From Bacillota bacterium (GTDB taxonomy: Bacteria; Bacillota; Clostridia; Christensenellales; UMGS416): a stretch of DNA of 60,802 nucleotides. Positions 1-8,309 of the stretch are shown here, one piece after another. Below the pieces are notes generated by a model that saw only the letters and a program-made list of their open reading frames with translations, made no database searches and had not been told where the DNA came from. The DNA is taken from NCBI GenBank assembly GCA_023428265.1, contig JAEYYW010000084.1, positions 1 to 60,802 of the forward strand. Direction: 5' to 3'. A program made the position numbers and the translations under genes. Positions within the stretch are counted from its first letter, which is position 1. Every line of letters starts with the position of its first letter.

Positions 1-138
1 GCGGACAAAGCCATGGCATCCGGTGCCAAACCCTCGATGCCGCCAATGGAGATGGACGGCATGTATGGCAGGAGTTTTGAGGATTTGGACGGGCATCTGT
101 GGGAAGTGAGCTATATGGATCCGGCGATGATTCAGTAG
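1..138 (+). CDS. VOC/glyoxalase-family protein, C-terminal end only
   Basis: The frame is open from the first base of the window and ends at TAG 136-138. It encodes 45 residues, and the upstream part of the gene lies outside the window. The tail carries the Gly-Arg-Ser-Phe-x-Asp-Leu-Asp-Gly-His-x-Trp-Glu-Val pattern followed by Tyr-Met-Asp-Pro. This is the usual last beta strand of VOC-superfamily (glyoxalase/bleomycin-resistance/PhnB-like) proteins, where the Glu is a metal ligand. Substrate and full length cannot be judged. It converges on argS across a 67-bp gap. Confidence 0.7.
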   Translation, partial: ADKAMASGAKPSMPPMEMDGMYGRSFEDLDGHLWEVSYMDPAMIQ

Positions 139-205
139 CCTATCCTTGATGAAACGGCAAGGCAGAGGCCAAACAATGATCCCCTGCCTTGCCGGCATCT
201 GCTTG

Positions 206-1900
206 TTACATCCTTTCAGGCGACTCAATACCCAATAGGTATAGGCCCTTCTTGATGACGGTGCGCACAGCATCCGTCAACAGCAGCTTGGCCCGGATCT
301 CGCCCTCTGCACCATCGAGGATGCGGTGCTCGTAATAATACTTGTTATAAGCTTTGGCAATCTCAATGATCTGGCGGGAAATCATCATCGGTTCGTAGCG
401 GTCTGCAGCCCCGTTCACAGCATCCGGGAACTGGGCCAGCTCTTTCACCAACAACTGCGCGTCATCATTTTCAAGCACGGACCAGTCGTTGCCGCCATCC
501 AGAGAAATCTCTGCCTTGCGCAGCACGCTGCAGCAACGGGCGTGGGTGTATTGCAGATAGGGCGCCGTTTCCCCATCAAAATTGAGCACATTGTCCCAGG
601 AGAACACAATGTCCTTGATGCGGTTGTTGCACAGCACACTGAACACCACCGCGCCGATGCCCACTTGCCGCGCGATCTCCTCTTTGTTTTCCAAGCCGGG
701 GCTCTTTTCCTTGATGATATCAAGTGCTTTCTCAACAGCCGCGTTGAGCACATCCTCCAGCCAGATCACACGGCCCTTGCGGGTGGACATTGCCCCCTCT
801 TCCATGCTGATCATGCCAAAGTTCACATGCTTCAGGTCTTTGGCCCACTCGTGCCCCATCAGCTCCAGTACCTTGAAGAACTGGGCAAAATGCAAGTTCT
901 GCTGGTATGCCACCACGTAAAGGCATTTATGGAAGTCGTATTCCTTCTTCCGCCATATTGCTGCCGCCAGATCGCGGGTGGCATAAAGGGTTGCACCGTC
1001 GCGCTTCATGATCAGGCACGGCGGCATTTTGTATTCCTCCAGATCCACCACCATGGCGCCGTCGCTTTCCTTCAGCAAGCCCTTTTGCTGCAGCTCTTCG
1101 ATGACGGGGCCCATCTTGTCAGAGAAAAACGCCTCGCCGTTGTAGCTGTCAAAATGGATGCCCAGCTGGTCATAAACCTTTTGAACTTCCTTGATTGTGA
1201 TCTCCTTGAACCAGTTGAACAAAGACAGAGCCTCTTCGTCGCCGTCTTCTATCTTCTTGAACCAAGCCCTTGCCTGATCCTCCAGCGATGGGTTTTGCTC
1301 CGCTTCATCATGAAAGCGCACATAGAGCTTCACAAGCTCGCGGATACCGCCGCGCTCAATCGTCTCGCGGTCACCCCAGAGCTTATAGGCCACAATCTGC
1401 TTGCCAAATTGTGTGCCCCAGTCGCCAAGGTGATTGATGCCGACGGATTGATAGCCAAGGCTTTGGAAAATGCGATACAGGGAATGCCCAAGCGCCGTTG
1501 TGGTGAGATGGTGATGGGCAAAAGGCTTTGCGATGTTGATGGAGGAATAGTCAATCACGATCTTTCTGCCGCCGCCCTCGTTTGACGAACCATAACTGTC
1601 GCCTTTCCGGGCAATCTCCTGCAGCACCGTGCTGGCCCAGACGCTGCGGTTAATGAAAAAATTCAAATATCCGTTGACCGGATCCACCCGCTCAAGCCAT
1701 GCCGGCTTGGCCAGGGTTGCTGCAAGCTCCTGCGCGATGGCGGGCGGCGCCTTGCGCATTGCCTTGGCAAAGCGGAAACAGGGCAAGGCAAAGTCGCCCA
1801 TCTTCCTGTCCTGCGGGATCTCCAGATAGTCAGACACAGCCTCCGGGTCCAAACTGACCAGGGGCGCCAATATGGCGGCAATTTCCTGTTTGAAGTCCAT
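206..1900 (-). CDS. argS: Arginyl-tRNA synthetase
   Basis: Class Ia aminoacyl-tRNA synthetase that charges tRNA-Arg with arginine in the cytoplasm. The 564-residue protein has the N-terminal Arg-tRNA-binding domain (about residues 1-85), the IVIDYSS...AKPF catalytic opening, the HLGDWGTQFGK segment, the MSTRKG form of the KMSKS loop and a DALR anticodon-binding C-terminus ending in LGIESPERM. The ATG at 1900 was chosen because AGGAG lies just upstream and the protein then begins MDFKQEI, as the family does. A longer in-frame extension to 1978 overlaps the promoter. The residues at the HIGH signature read Ala-His-His-His instead of His-x-Gly-His, which is unusual (see findings). It is divergent from the DUF1538 gene. 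Confidence 0.95.
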   Translation of the reverse strand: MDFKQEIAAILAPLVSLDPEAVSDYLEIPQDRKMGDFALPCFRFAKAMRKAPPAIAQELAATLAKPAWLERVDPVNGYLNFFINRSVWASTVLQEIARKGDSYGSSNEGGGRKIVIDYSSINIAKPFAHHHLTTTALGHSLYRIFQSLGYQSVGINHLGDWGTQFGKQIVAYKLWGDRETIERGGIRELVKLYVRFHDEAEQNPSLEDQARAWFKKIEDGDEEALSLFNWFKEITIKEVQKVYDQLGIHFDSYNGEAFFSDKMGPVIEELQQKGLLKESDGAMVVDLEEYKMPPCLIMKRDGATLYATRDLAAAIWRKKEYDFHKCLYVVAYQQNLHFAQFFKVLELMGHEWAKDLKHVNFGMISMEEGAMSTRKGRVIWLEDVLNAAVEKALDIIKEKSPGLENKEEIARQVGIGAVVFSVLCNNRIKDIVFSWDNVLNFDGETAPYLQYTHARCCSVLRKAEISLDGGNDWSVLENDDAQLLVKELAQFPDAVNGAADRYEPMMISRQIIEIAKAYNKYYYEHRILDGAEGEIRAKLLLTDAVRTVIKKGLYLLGIESPERM

Positions 1901-1949
1901 CTTTTTCTCCTGAACTGCACGATTGGCAGAAGCCTCTATTTGAGAATTA

Positions 1950-1978
1950 ATACTAACATCATGTATTGGCCGCGTCAA
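1950..1978 (-). promoter_or_regulatory. Sigma-A-type promoter for argS
   Basis: Reading the minus strand, TTGACG (1973-1978) is followed by a 17-base spacer and TAGTAT (1950-1955). It lies about 50 bases before the chosen argS ATG and overlaps the first codons of the longer reading frame, which supports the internal start. Confidence 0.6.
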
Positions 1979-2129
1979 TTACCGGCCCATGCAAAGTTCA
2001 TGCTGTGTATGCGTTATCACAGGCATGCACAAAATGGTTCCGTGGATAAGGCTCTATCGGGCATGCAGCGCCGCAACGGGGTGTGGATGAACCTTTTGGC
2101 GTTTCTGCCATTCTTCATTGCCATATTGC

Positions 2130-2158
2130 TTGAGGCATTGTTTGATTCTTGATAGTAT
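2130..2158 (+). promoter_or_regulatory. Candidate promoter for the DUF1538-PII operon
   Basis: TTGAGG (2130-2135), a 17-base spacer and TAGTAT (2153-2158), about 60 bases before the start of the DUF1538 gene. The rest of the 321-base argS/DUF1538 intergenic region (1901-2221) holds no convincing gene. Confidence 0.45.
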
Positions 2159-2221
2159 AAATAGGAATCCACAGCCTGAAGTATTGCGGCCGCCGCATGC
2201 GACAAGCAGAAAGGGATGCGG

Positions 2222-3772
2222 ATGCGCAGAAACCTGCTCAACAAGTTTATCGAATCAGCCAAATCAACCCTGCCAATCAGCGCGGTGATTCTCCTGTTGC
2301 ACTTTACCATTGCGCCAATGCCGCTGGGCACACTTGCCCTGGTGATTGCCGGCACAATCATGCTTCTCATTGGCATGGTGATATTCATGCTGGGTGCCGA
2401 TATGGCAATTGTGCCGATGGGAGAAATCATTGGTTCGGAGCTCACGAAAACACGGAGAACCTGGTTGCTGCTGCTTGGCTGCTTTGTGCTGGGCGTGGTG
2501 GTTACTGTGGCCGAGCCTGACCTGCAGGTGCTCACCAAGCAAGTACCCTCCGTGCCAGACACCTGGATGATTGCAGTCGTGGCTTTGGGAGTGGGCGTGT
2601 TCCTGGTGCTTGCATTGCTCCGGATCCTCTTCCGGATTCGATTGTCCATACTCTTCACGGTGATGTATGGTTTGGTGTTCCTGATTGCCTCCGTCACATC
2701 ACCGGACTATCTGGCTGTCGCCTTTGATTCCGGCGGCGTCACCACCGGCCCGATCACCGTGCCGTTTATCCTGGCGCTCGGCATCGGCTTATCCGCCGTG
2801 CGCAGCTCCCGCAATTCGGAGGAAGACAGCTTTGGGCTATGCGCCATTTGCTCGATCGGTCCTGTGTTTTCAATCCTGCTGATCGGCATGCTCTTTGATG
2901 TGAACGGCTCCGCCTTTGCCTACGAAGCCGTTTCGTCAGTGAGCAGCCTGGGGGAACTGATCACAGTGTTTGCCAAAGGCTTCGTGCAGTTTCTGACAGA
3001 GTCTGCGCTGGTGCTGATCCCCATCGTCGTGATCTTCACATTTGCACAAATCATTCGCCTGAAGCTGCCCAAACGCCAGCTCATCCGAATTGGTGTCGGC
3101 ATTGTCTATACGTTTGTGGGTCTTGCGATTTTCCTGACAGGGATCAACATCGGGTTCATGCCAGCAGGTACATTTCTCGGAAAAGCCATCGCATCGCTGC
3201 CGTCGAAATGGATTCTGATCCCCCTGGGCTGCCTGATCGGCTTTTTTGTGATTGCCGCAGAGCCCGCCGTGCACGTGCTGAACAAGCAGGTGGAAGAAAT
3301 CACAAGCGGGATGATCTCCCGGCGCATGATGATGAGCGGCCTGTCCGTGGCGGTGGGCCTTGCACTGGCGCTGGTAATGGTGCGCGTCATCTATCACATA
3401 AATATCTGGTTCATCCTGCTGCCCGGATATGCCATCGCCCTGGTGCTTTCGTTTTATGTGCCTGAGATATTCACCGCCATCGCATTTGATTCCGGCGGCA
3501 CCGCTGCCGGCACAATGGCAGCTGCATTTTTGCTGCCTTTCACCATTGGTGTGTGCGAGGCGTTGGGGGGAAACGTAATGACCGAAGCCTTCGGCGTGAT
3601 TGCAGTGGTCGCAATGATGCCATTGATTACCCTTCAGGTTATGGGTATGATATACAAACTGAAAATGCGCCGCATCCGGGCTTTGGAAGCATTGGAAGGC
3701 GGAGAAGAGAGTGAAAGCGCTCCCGCATTGCCAGACCCCGAAGAACCAGACCCGGCGCAAAGGGGGATTTAG
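2222..3772 (+). CDS. DUF1538 integral membrane protein with two internal repeats
   Basis: A 516-residue polytopic membrane protein that I place in the DUF1538 family; its molecular function is not known to me. It is built from two tandem halves of about 250 residues. Each half has an AEP-x-x-x-(V/H)-L-x-K-Q-V motif (around residues 100 and 345) and an AFDSGG motif followed by Gly/Thr/Ala (around 170 and 420), plus about six hydrophobic segments. The repeated polar motifs inside membrane segments suggest a transporter or channel with pseudo-twofold symmetry, which is inference. ATG 2222 is preferred over ATG 2216 because AAAGGG sits six bases before it and directly abuts the earlier one. The PII-like gene starts four bases after its stop, so the two are co-transcribed. 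Confidence 0.85.
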   Translation: MRRNLLNKFIESAKSTLPISAVILLLHFTIAPMPLGTLALVIAGTIMLLIGMVIFMLGADMAIVPMGEIIGSELTKTRRTWLLLLGCFVLGVVVTVAEPDLQVLTKQVPSVPDTWMIAVVALGVGVFLVLALLRILFRIRLSILFTVMYGLVFLIASVTSPDYLAVAFDSGGVTTGPITVPFILALGIGLSAVRSSRNSEEDSFGLCAICSIGPVFSILLIGMLFDVNGSAFAYEAVSSVSSLGELITVFAKGFVQFLTESALVLIPIVVIFTFAQIIRLKLPKRQLIRIGVGIVYTFVGLAIFLTGINIGFMPAGTFLGKAIASLPSKWILIPLGCLIGFFVIAAEPAVHVLNKQVEEITSGMISRRMMMSGLSVAVGLALALVMVRVIYHINIWFILLPGYAIALVLSFYVPEIFTAIAFDSGGTAAGTMAAAFLLPFTIGVCEALGGNVMTEAFGVIAVVAMMPLITLQVMGMIYKLKMRRIRALEALEGGEESESAPALPDPEEPDPAQRGI

Positions 3773-3775
3773 CGG

Positions 3776-4465
3776 ATGCACACACAACTCCCAACGGTTC
3801 CAATGGTATTGTTTGTGGCCATACTCAACCAGTCCGCAAGCGACAAGGCAATCCGGATCCTCAGCTCATCCGGCGTGACAATGTGTCTGGTCACGATCGG
3901 CCATGGCACTGCGGTTACACAGCGGTTGTCTTACTTTGGGCTGGACGACTCGGAAAAGGATGTGGTGCTTAGCACGATGCCCTTATGCCTTTCGGGGCAA
4001 ATGGTTGAAAAATTTGAAAAATCCCTTTCCTTGAAAAAGCCGGGCAACGGATTGGTCTTCACGGTGCCGATCGGCCATGTTGCGGACACAAGATCGGACA
4101 AATGCATGAGAGGCAACACACAACCGGAGATCGGAGGCTGCAGCATGAAGGAAGAGATCAAGCACGAACTGATCATTGCCATCACAAACCGCGGATATAC
4201 GGACGATGTCATGGAGGCTGCCCGCACTTCCAAAGCGACCGGGGGCACGGTGATCCATGCCCGCCGCGTCGCCATTCAGGAAGCGGAGAAATTCTTTGGG
4301 GTCTCTCTTCAGCCCGAGAAAGAGCTGGTACTGATCCTTTCGGTATCAGAATCACGCCAGGCGATTATGCAATCCATCGCCGAAAACACCGGCATGCACA
4401 CAGATGCCAAGACCGTGGTGTTCTCCATGCCAGTGAGCGACGTCAGGGGCCTCGCTGACAACTGA
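3776..4465 (+). CDS. Tandem PII-like (GlnB-type) signalling protein
   Basis: 229 residues containing two ferredoxin-like PII-type units, roughly residues 8-110 and 128-225. The second unit is the clearer one, with LIIAITNRGYTDDVMEAARTS at its start and GGTVIHARR before the T-loop. The first unit is more diverged. PII proteins normally trimerise, bind adenine nucleotides and control transporters or enzymes. Its position three bases after the DUF1538 membrane gene suggests it gates that protein. The ligand is unknown and the T-loops lack the classical uridylylation tyrosine context. It converges on bcp. Confidence 0.8.
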   Translation: MHTQLPTVPMVLFVAILNQSASDKAIRILSSSGVTMCLVTIGHGTAVTQRLSYFGLDDSEKDVVLSTMPLCLSGQMVEKFEKSLSLKKPGNGLVFTVPIGHVADTRSDKCMRGNTQPEIGGCSMKEEIKHELIIAITNRGYTDDVMEAARTSKATGGTVIHARRVAIQEAEKFFGVSLQPEKELVLILSVSESRQAIMQSIAENTGMHTDAKTVVFSMPVSDVRGLADN

Positions 4466-4497
4466 CCAAGGCGCCACTTTCGCCGGGTGGTGTCACC

Positions 4498-4956
4498 TTA
4501 TCCGCGGAGTGCCTCCAGCACCTCTGCCGCATGCCCCTCCGGTTTCACCTTGGGGAACACCTTGGTAATCATGCCTGCCCCGTCTATGATGAACGTGCTG
4601 CGAATGATGCCCTCGTGCTGGTTGCCAAACACGTTTTTGTCACCCCAGGCTCCGTAGGCTTCCGCCACTTTGTGATCGGTGTCGGAGAGCAAATAGAACG
4701 GCAGGTTGTGCCGCTTGCGGAACTGCGCGTGAGAAGCGGCACCATCAGGGCTGATGCCCAACACCACGGCGCCGGCCTCAAGGAACTCGTCAAAGGCGTC
4801 ACGGAAACTGCAAGCTTCCACCGTGCAGCCTGGCGTGTCATCCTTGGGATAGAAGTAAACAACCACTTTTTTACCCGCAAAATCGGCTAGAGAGATCATT
4901 TTGCCGTTGTCGTCGGGCAGTGTGAACATTGGGGCTTTCATATTGGCTGAAACCAT
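4498..4956 (-). CDS. bcp: Thioredoxin-dependent peroxiredoxin (Bcp/PrxQ type)
   Basis: A 152-residue cytoplasmic thiol peroxidase that reduces hydrogen peroxide and organic hydroperoxides with electrons from thioredoxin. The fold opens with APMFTLPDDNGK, then VVVYFYPKDDTPGCT carries the peroxidatic cysteine. A second cysteine five residues later (PGCTVEAC) is the resolving partner typical of atypical 2-Cys BCP proteins. Length and motifs match the family. The ATG at 4956 follows a near-perfect AGGAGG with a seven-base spacer. It appears monocistronic. The 215 bases upstream (4957-5171) hold no gene I can support. Confidence 0.95.
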   Translation of the reverse strand: MVSANMKAPMFTLPDDNGKMISLADFAGKKVVVYFYPKDDTPGCTVEACSFRDAFDEFLEAGAVVLGISPDGAASHAQFRKRHNLPFYLLSDTDHKVAEAYGAWGDKNVFGNQHEGIIRSTFIIDGAGMITKVFPKVKPEGHAAEVLEALRG

Positions 4957-5171
4957 GTTATAACCTCCTCATTATCTGGCACCGCCGTTTTGTTTCACGG
5001 CGGGCAGCTGAAGTGCGGCTGAGGATGGGTATCCTGCCGCGCATGGGCCCACCCGTTGGCCTGCGCCCGCCATTCGGCGAACCGGCACCAGCTTTGGGCC
5101 TGCCTATGAGTTCATCCTATCAGGTGCTGCACCGTGCAAAAATGAGTAAAGTCACATAAGGATAAAATGAA

Positions 5172-7370
5172 TCAAGACCCAACCACAACGCAGTTTCTGC
5201 CGTGGGTTTTGCCTTCATACAACGCGTTGTCCGCCTTGCGGATGGCTTCATCAATCGTGATCCCCTCTGAGTATACGCACACGCCCATGGTCAGGGTGAT
5301 TGACACATCCTTGCCATGAAATTCGAATTTGCGCTCCTCCACCCCCACGCGAAGCCTCTCGGCCAACACTCGCGCACCGGCGGCATCGGTCTCCGGGAGA
5401 AGGATCAGGAATTCCTCCCCGCCCCACCGGGCCAGGCAATCCTGCTCGCGCAGTGTCTGGCGGAGTATGGCGGCCACCTCCGCAAGCACAAAATCACCAA
5501 AATCATGGCCCAGATTATCGTTGACCCTCTTGAAATAATCAATGTCAAGTATGATCAGCGAGAAGGGCTTCCCATAACGGCGGAAGCGGGTGCTTTCCTC
5601 CTCCATCTTTTCAATGATATAGCGCCGGTTATAAATGCCGGTGAGCGGGTCGGTCTTGGAAAGCAACTCCAGCTCGTTGGCCTTCTGCCTGAGCTCGCTG
5701 GAAATCCTGGAGTTGTTGAGCGCCACGGCGATAAAGGAAGCCATTGCTTTAACTGTTTCGGTGCTGCCGTGGGTATAGGCATTGGGAAGATAGCTCTGCA
5801 CCGTCATCACGCCGATGATTTCACCGGCAAGCATCAGCGGGCAGAATATCAGAGAGCGCGGAGAAATGCCGTTTGTGACCAGGATATCGTCATTGGCCGG
5901 TTGCGGGTCTTCCGGATCCAGATCGTTGATGACGATCTCGCGGCGCGTCCGGATGCACTGGCCCGTAAAACCGTCGCTGTCTTCCAACCGGATCATATGC
6001 AATGGTACCCGCTTGGAATTCTCAATGATGATTTTAAAGTCAACGGTTTCAGCCTGCATGTCATACAGGCCGATGGCGAAGAGATTCACATCCATGATCC
6101 GGGCGATGCTGTCGTAAATTGTGTTCAGCACATTGTCAATGTCCAATGTTGCGGTGATCTTGCGGCCAATCTCACTGATGAGCCTGAGGTTCTTGTTGGA
6201 CTCCTCCAGCTCAAGGGATTTCTGCCGCAGCTCAATGTTTTTCAGCCGGTAAATCTCTGCGTCCTTCTGGACCTGCTCGGCCTTAAACTCCGCGGTGTAG
6301 TCGCTCAGGCGCTGCTCAACCTCACGGGTGGCGAGCTCCTGATTGAGCTCCATGTGCCGCTTATAGAACCGCAGCGACGCTGCCATGTCGCCGGTGGTCT
6401 CCGACGCATGCGCCATGGCAAGGCATAGCTCTTTCAGCAACACATTCGCCTTGATCTCGTCAGCCAGCTCAATCGCCGGCACGAGCATTTTTACCGCTTC
6501 CTCAGCCCTGCCGTTTTGCAGGTGAAGCCTTGCGATCTCAAGACTGGATACGATCTGGTTAAACTTGGATTCCCCCTTCACCGCCCACTCCAGCGACAGA
6601 GAAAGGCTCTCCAGGGCTTTGTCGAAAAGGTTCATCCTGATATAGATCAATCCAAATATGTTATAACAGTTATGAAGGTCATGGGCGCCCAGCTTCTGAC
6701 GCTTGATTTCGGTGAGCGCCATCTTGTTATAGCGAAGCGCCATGCGCGTGTCGCCTGTTTTCATGTGCATTTCTGCGATGTTGGTCAGGATTGTCGCGAC
6801 CATGGAGCCGCTGCTCTTTTTGGCAAGCTCAAACGCCTGGTAAAAAAAGCTCAGCGCTTCGCCGGCCCGCCCCGTGTCTGCATAGATGTATGCAATGTTG
6901 TTGAGCAGAAACACCTGGATCGGATATATGCCTTCATCCACAAGCAGGCTGCCGTCCTTAATCTGCCGCAGCGCATCGAACAGGTGCTCCAGCGCCTTGC
7001 TGTATTTCCCATGGCGGCTGTAGAGATAGCCCAGCACGCGCCTGGCGCGGATCTGGCCCTCCACGTTCCCTTGCTCCCCAAAACGTTGCAGCACGCCGTT
7101 GGCCTTTTGAAGCGCCTCAAAATAACGGTCCATCTCGCCGTCAAATCTGGCCTCCAGCAGCAGGCATTCCTCCAAGCCCTGGTCATATCCGGCGTCCAAA
7201 GCCATATCTTTGGCAAGGGCGATCAATTCACGAGCCGCTTCCACATTGGACGTGACCGTTTGCCAGGCAGCGCTGATCAACGCGACGATCCGCTCAATCT
7301 TGTTTTCGGGCCCGTCAGGCAAGTCATTAAAGTGTTCCAGGTTGCTCATCAACACATCCCGATTTATCAT
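5172..7370 (-). CDS. TPR-GAF-GGDEF diguanylate cyclase
   Basis: A soluble 732-residue signalling protein predicted to make cyclic di-GMP. Residues about 20-345 form TPR-like helical repeats, about 345-400 a coiled coil, about 400-555 a GAF sensor domain and about 565-732 a GGDEF domain opening with DPLTGIYNRRY. The active-site loop is GGEEF, an active-type variant. An intact RxxD inhibitory site (REQD) lies five residues before it, so product inhibition is expected. There is no membrane segment, so the signal is probably cytosolic. ATG 7370 has only a weak ribosome binding site and a hairpin (7373-7389) directly before it. A second in-frame ATG at 7349 is possible. Confidence 0.92.
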   Translation of the reverse strand: MINRDVLMSNLEHFNDLPDGPENKIERIVALISAAWQTVTSNVEAARELIALAKDMALDAGYDQGLEECLLLEARFDGEMDRYFEALQKANGVLQRFGEQGNVEGQIRARRVLGYLYSRHGKYSKALEHLFDALRQIKDGSLLVDEGIYPIQVFLLNNIAYIYADTGRAGEALSFFYQAFELAKKSSGSMVATILTNIAEMHMKTGDTRMALRYNKMALTEIKRQKLGAHDLHNCYNIFGLIYIRMNLFDKALESLSLSLEWAVKGESKFNQIVSSLEIARLHLQNGRAEEAVKMLVPAIELADEIKANVLLKELCLAMAHASETTGDMAASLRFYKRHMELNQELATREVEQRLSDYTAEFKAEQVQKDAEIYRLKNIELRQKSLELEESNKNLRLISEIGRKITATLDIDNVLNTIYDSIARIMDVNLFAIGLYDMQAETVDFKIIIENSKRVPLHMIRLEDSDGFTGQCIRTRREIVINDLDPEDPQPANDDILVTNGISPRSLIFCPLMLAGEIIGVMTVQSYLPNAYTHGSTETVKAMASFIAVALNNSRISSELRQKANELELLSKTDPLTGIYNRRYIIEKMEEESTRFRRYGKPFSLIILDIDYFKRVNDNLGHDFGDFVLAEVAAILRQTLREQDCLARWGGEEFLILLPETDAAGARVLAERLRVGVEERKFEFHGKDVSITLTMGVCVYSEGITIDEAIRKADNALYEGKTHGRNCVVVGS

Positions 7371-7372
7371 AA

Positions 7373-7389
7373 CCCGGCTTGATGCCGGG
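7373..7389 (-). promoter_or_regulatory. Hairpin abutting the GGDEF gene start
   Basis: CCCGGC and GCCGGG separated by five bases form a stem that ends three bases before ATG 7370. In the mRNA it would mask the initiation region of the first ATG. It is either a translational control element or a sign that ATG 7349 is the true start. Confidence 0.4.
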
Positions 7390-7465
7390 CCGAATCATCA
7401 CAGGTCCATTTTATACAATATACCACATGGCGGATTTTCTAAAACAAATTTCACAACCAGGGAAA

Positions 7466-7488
7466 GAAAAAGCCCGATTGCTCGGGCT
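7466..7488 (-). terminator. Rho-independent terminator of the DUF2975/XRE operon
   Basis: On the minus strand AGCCCGA-GCAA-TCGGGCT is followed by TTTTCTTT. It lies 17 bases after the stop of the XRE gene. Confidence 0.75.
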
Positions 7489-7504
7489 GGTCTGTTTGAA
7501 CCTG

Positions 7505-7732
7505 TTATTCTTCTTCCGCTTCCTCCTCGCCGGGCACATACTCCAGCAAGTCACCGGGCTGGCACTTCAACTCGCGGCACACAGCCGATAGCGTGGAAAA
7601 CCGCACCGCCTTTACCTTACCGGTCTTCAGAAGAGACAGATTGACATTTGAGATTCCTGTGCGCTCCGCAAGCTCATTCAGCTGCATTTTGCGATCTGCC
7701 AGGACGCGGTCAAGCCTTGTGATGATTGCCAT
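7505..7732 (-). CDS. Small XRE-family HTH regulator (YozG-like)
   Basis: A 75-residue DNA-binding protein made of one Cro/CI-type helix-turn-helix (LNELAERTGISNVNLSLLK) followed by the LSAVCRELKCQPGDLLEY helix typical of YozG-like mini-regulators, with an acidic tail. Such proteins commonly sit beside DUF2975 membrane proteins, as here. It is the last gene of a three-gene minus-strand operon, 14 bases after the upstream DUF2975 gene, with GGGGG before its ATG. It probably autoregulates the operon. The direct repeats at 8957-8986 are a candidate target. Confidence 0.9.
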   Translation of the reverse strand: MAIITRLDRVLADRKMQLNELAERTGISNVNLSLLKTGKVKAVRFSTLSAVCRELKCQPGDLLEYVPGEEEAEEE

Positions 7733-7746
7733 ATGAACCCCCTATC

Positions 7747-8289
7747 CTATACCGTCTGGTCATGCTCGCGCTGCAGGCGGGCGCCATAGGCGAACACATA
7801 TGATATCACGAGCACGAACAAGCCGGGAATAAACGCGGAGACACCGTTCACCACGCTGTGATAAATGTCGGAAAAGACAGAGGCCTGGTAGCCGCCTAGA
7901 CCGGCAAAATCAGCCGATTGGGTGATGATTGCAATGGCTGCAAACTTCAGCAGTGAGCCGGCCATGATGATAATCCCCACCCAGCGAAGCCGTATCGCAT
8001 TTGCCATGGCGAAAGGCTCTCCCTTTTCCACGGTCTTCAGTATCTTGATGAGTAGGATTGTGGATGCAATCAGCGTGACTGTGAGATAAATCATGTTTAT
8101 CACACTCGCGGCAATCACTTGGGCTGCCCCTCCCATCGCTGCGGATTGGCTCTCCTTTGCTACAGACACAATGGAAAGTATCAAAGGCAGCATCGTGCCA
8201 GCAAGGGTTACACCAAACAACACGGTGCATGCGATCCTGATCAAATGGGCTGTTTTCCTGCCGGATGCCAGTTGGGCCTGAGTATTCAT
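7747..8289 (-). CDS. DUF2975 membrane protein (copy A)
   Basis: A 180-residue protein with four predicted transmembrane helices (about residues 17-42, 58-84, 100-125 and 145-170) and the DUF2975 signature KILKTVEKGEPFAMANAIRLR between helices two and three. The function of the family is unknown to me. It lies between a paralogue upstream (8310-8891) and an XRE regulator downstream. The C-terminal YGARLQREHDQTV is identical to that of the paralogue, and the underlying DNA is identical over 32 bases. AAGGAG lies nine bases before the ATG. Confidence 0.88.
   Translation of the reverse strand: MNTQAQLASGRKTAHLIRIACTVLFGVTLAGTMLPLILSIVSVAKESQSAAMGGAAQVIAASVINMIYLTVTLIASTILLIKILKTVEKGEPFAMANAIRLRWVGIIIMAGSLLKFAAIAIITQSADFAGLGGYQASVFSDIYHSVVNGVSAFIPGLFVLVISYVFAYGARLQREHDQTV
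7754..7785. repeat. 32-bp exact direct repeat, copy 1
   Basis: The end of DUF2975 copy A. The same 32 bases occur at 8317-8348 in the end of copy B. They encode the shared Arg-Leu-Gln-Arg-Glu-His-Asp-Gln tail. Confidence 0.95.
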
Positions 8290-8309
8290 CTCAAATGCTC
8301 CTTTCCATA

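Noticed and set aside
326..1585. Long plus-strand frame opposite argS (419 codons).
   Set aside because: It lies wholly within argS on the other strand, lacks family motifs and arises from the codon bias of the real gene.
1940..2152. Small open frame in the argS/DUF1538 gap.
   Set aside because: It overlaps both divergent promoters and has no ribosome binding site.
4929..5159. Open frame with Gly/Pro-rich codons between bcp and the GGDEF gene.
   Set aside because: No ribosome binding site or recognisable domain, and it overlaps the start of bcp. The region is reported as empty.
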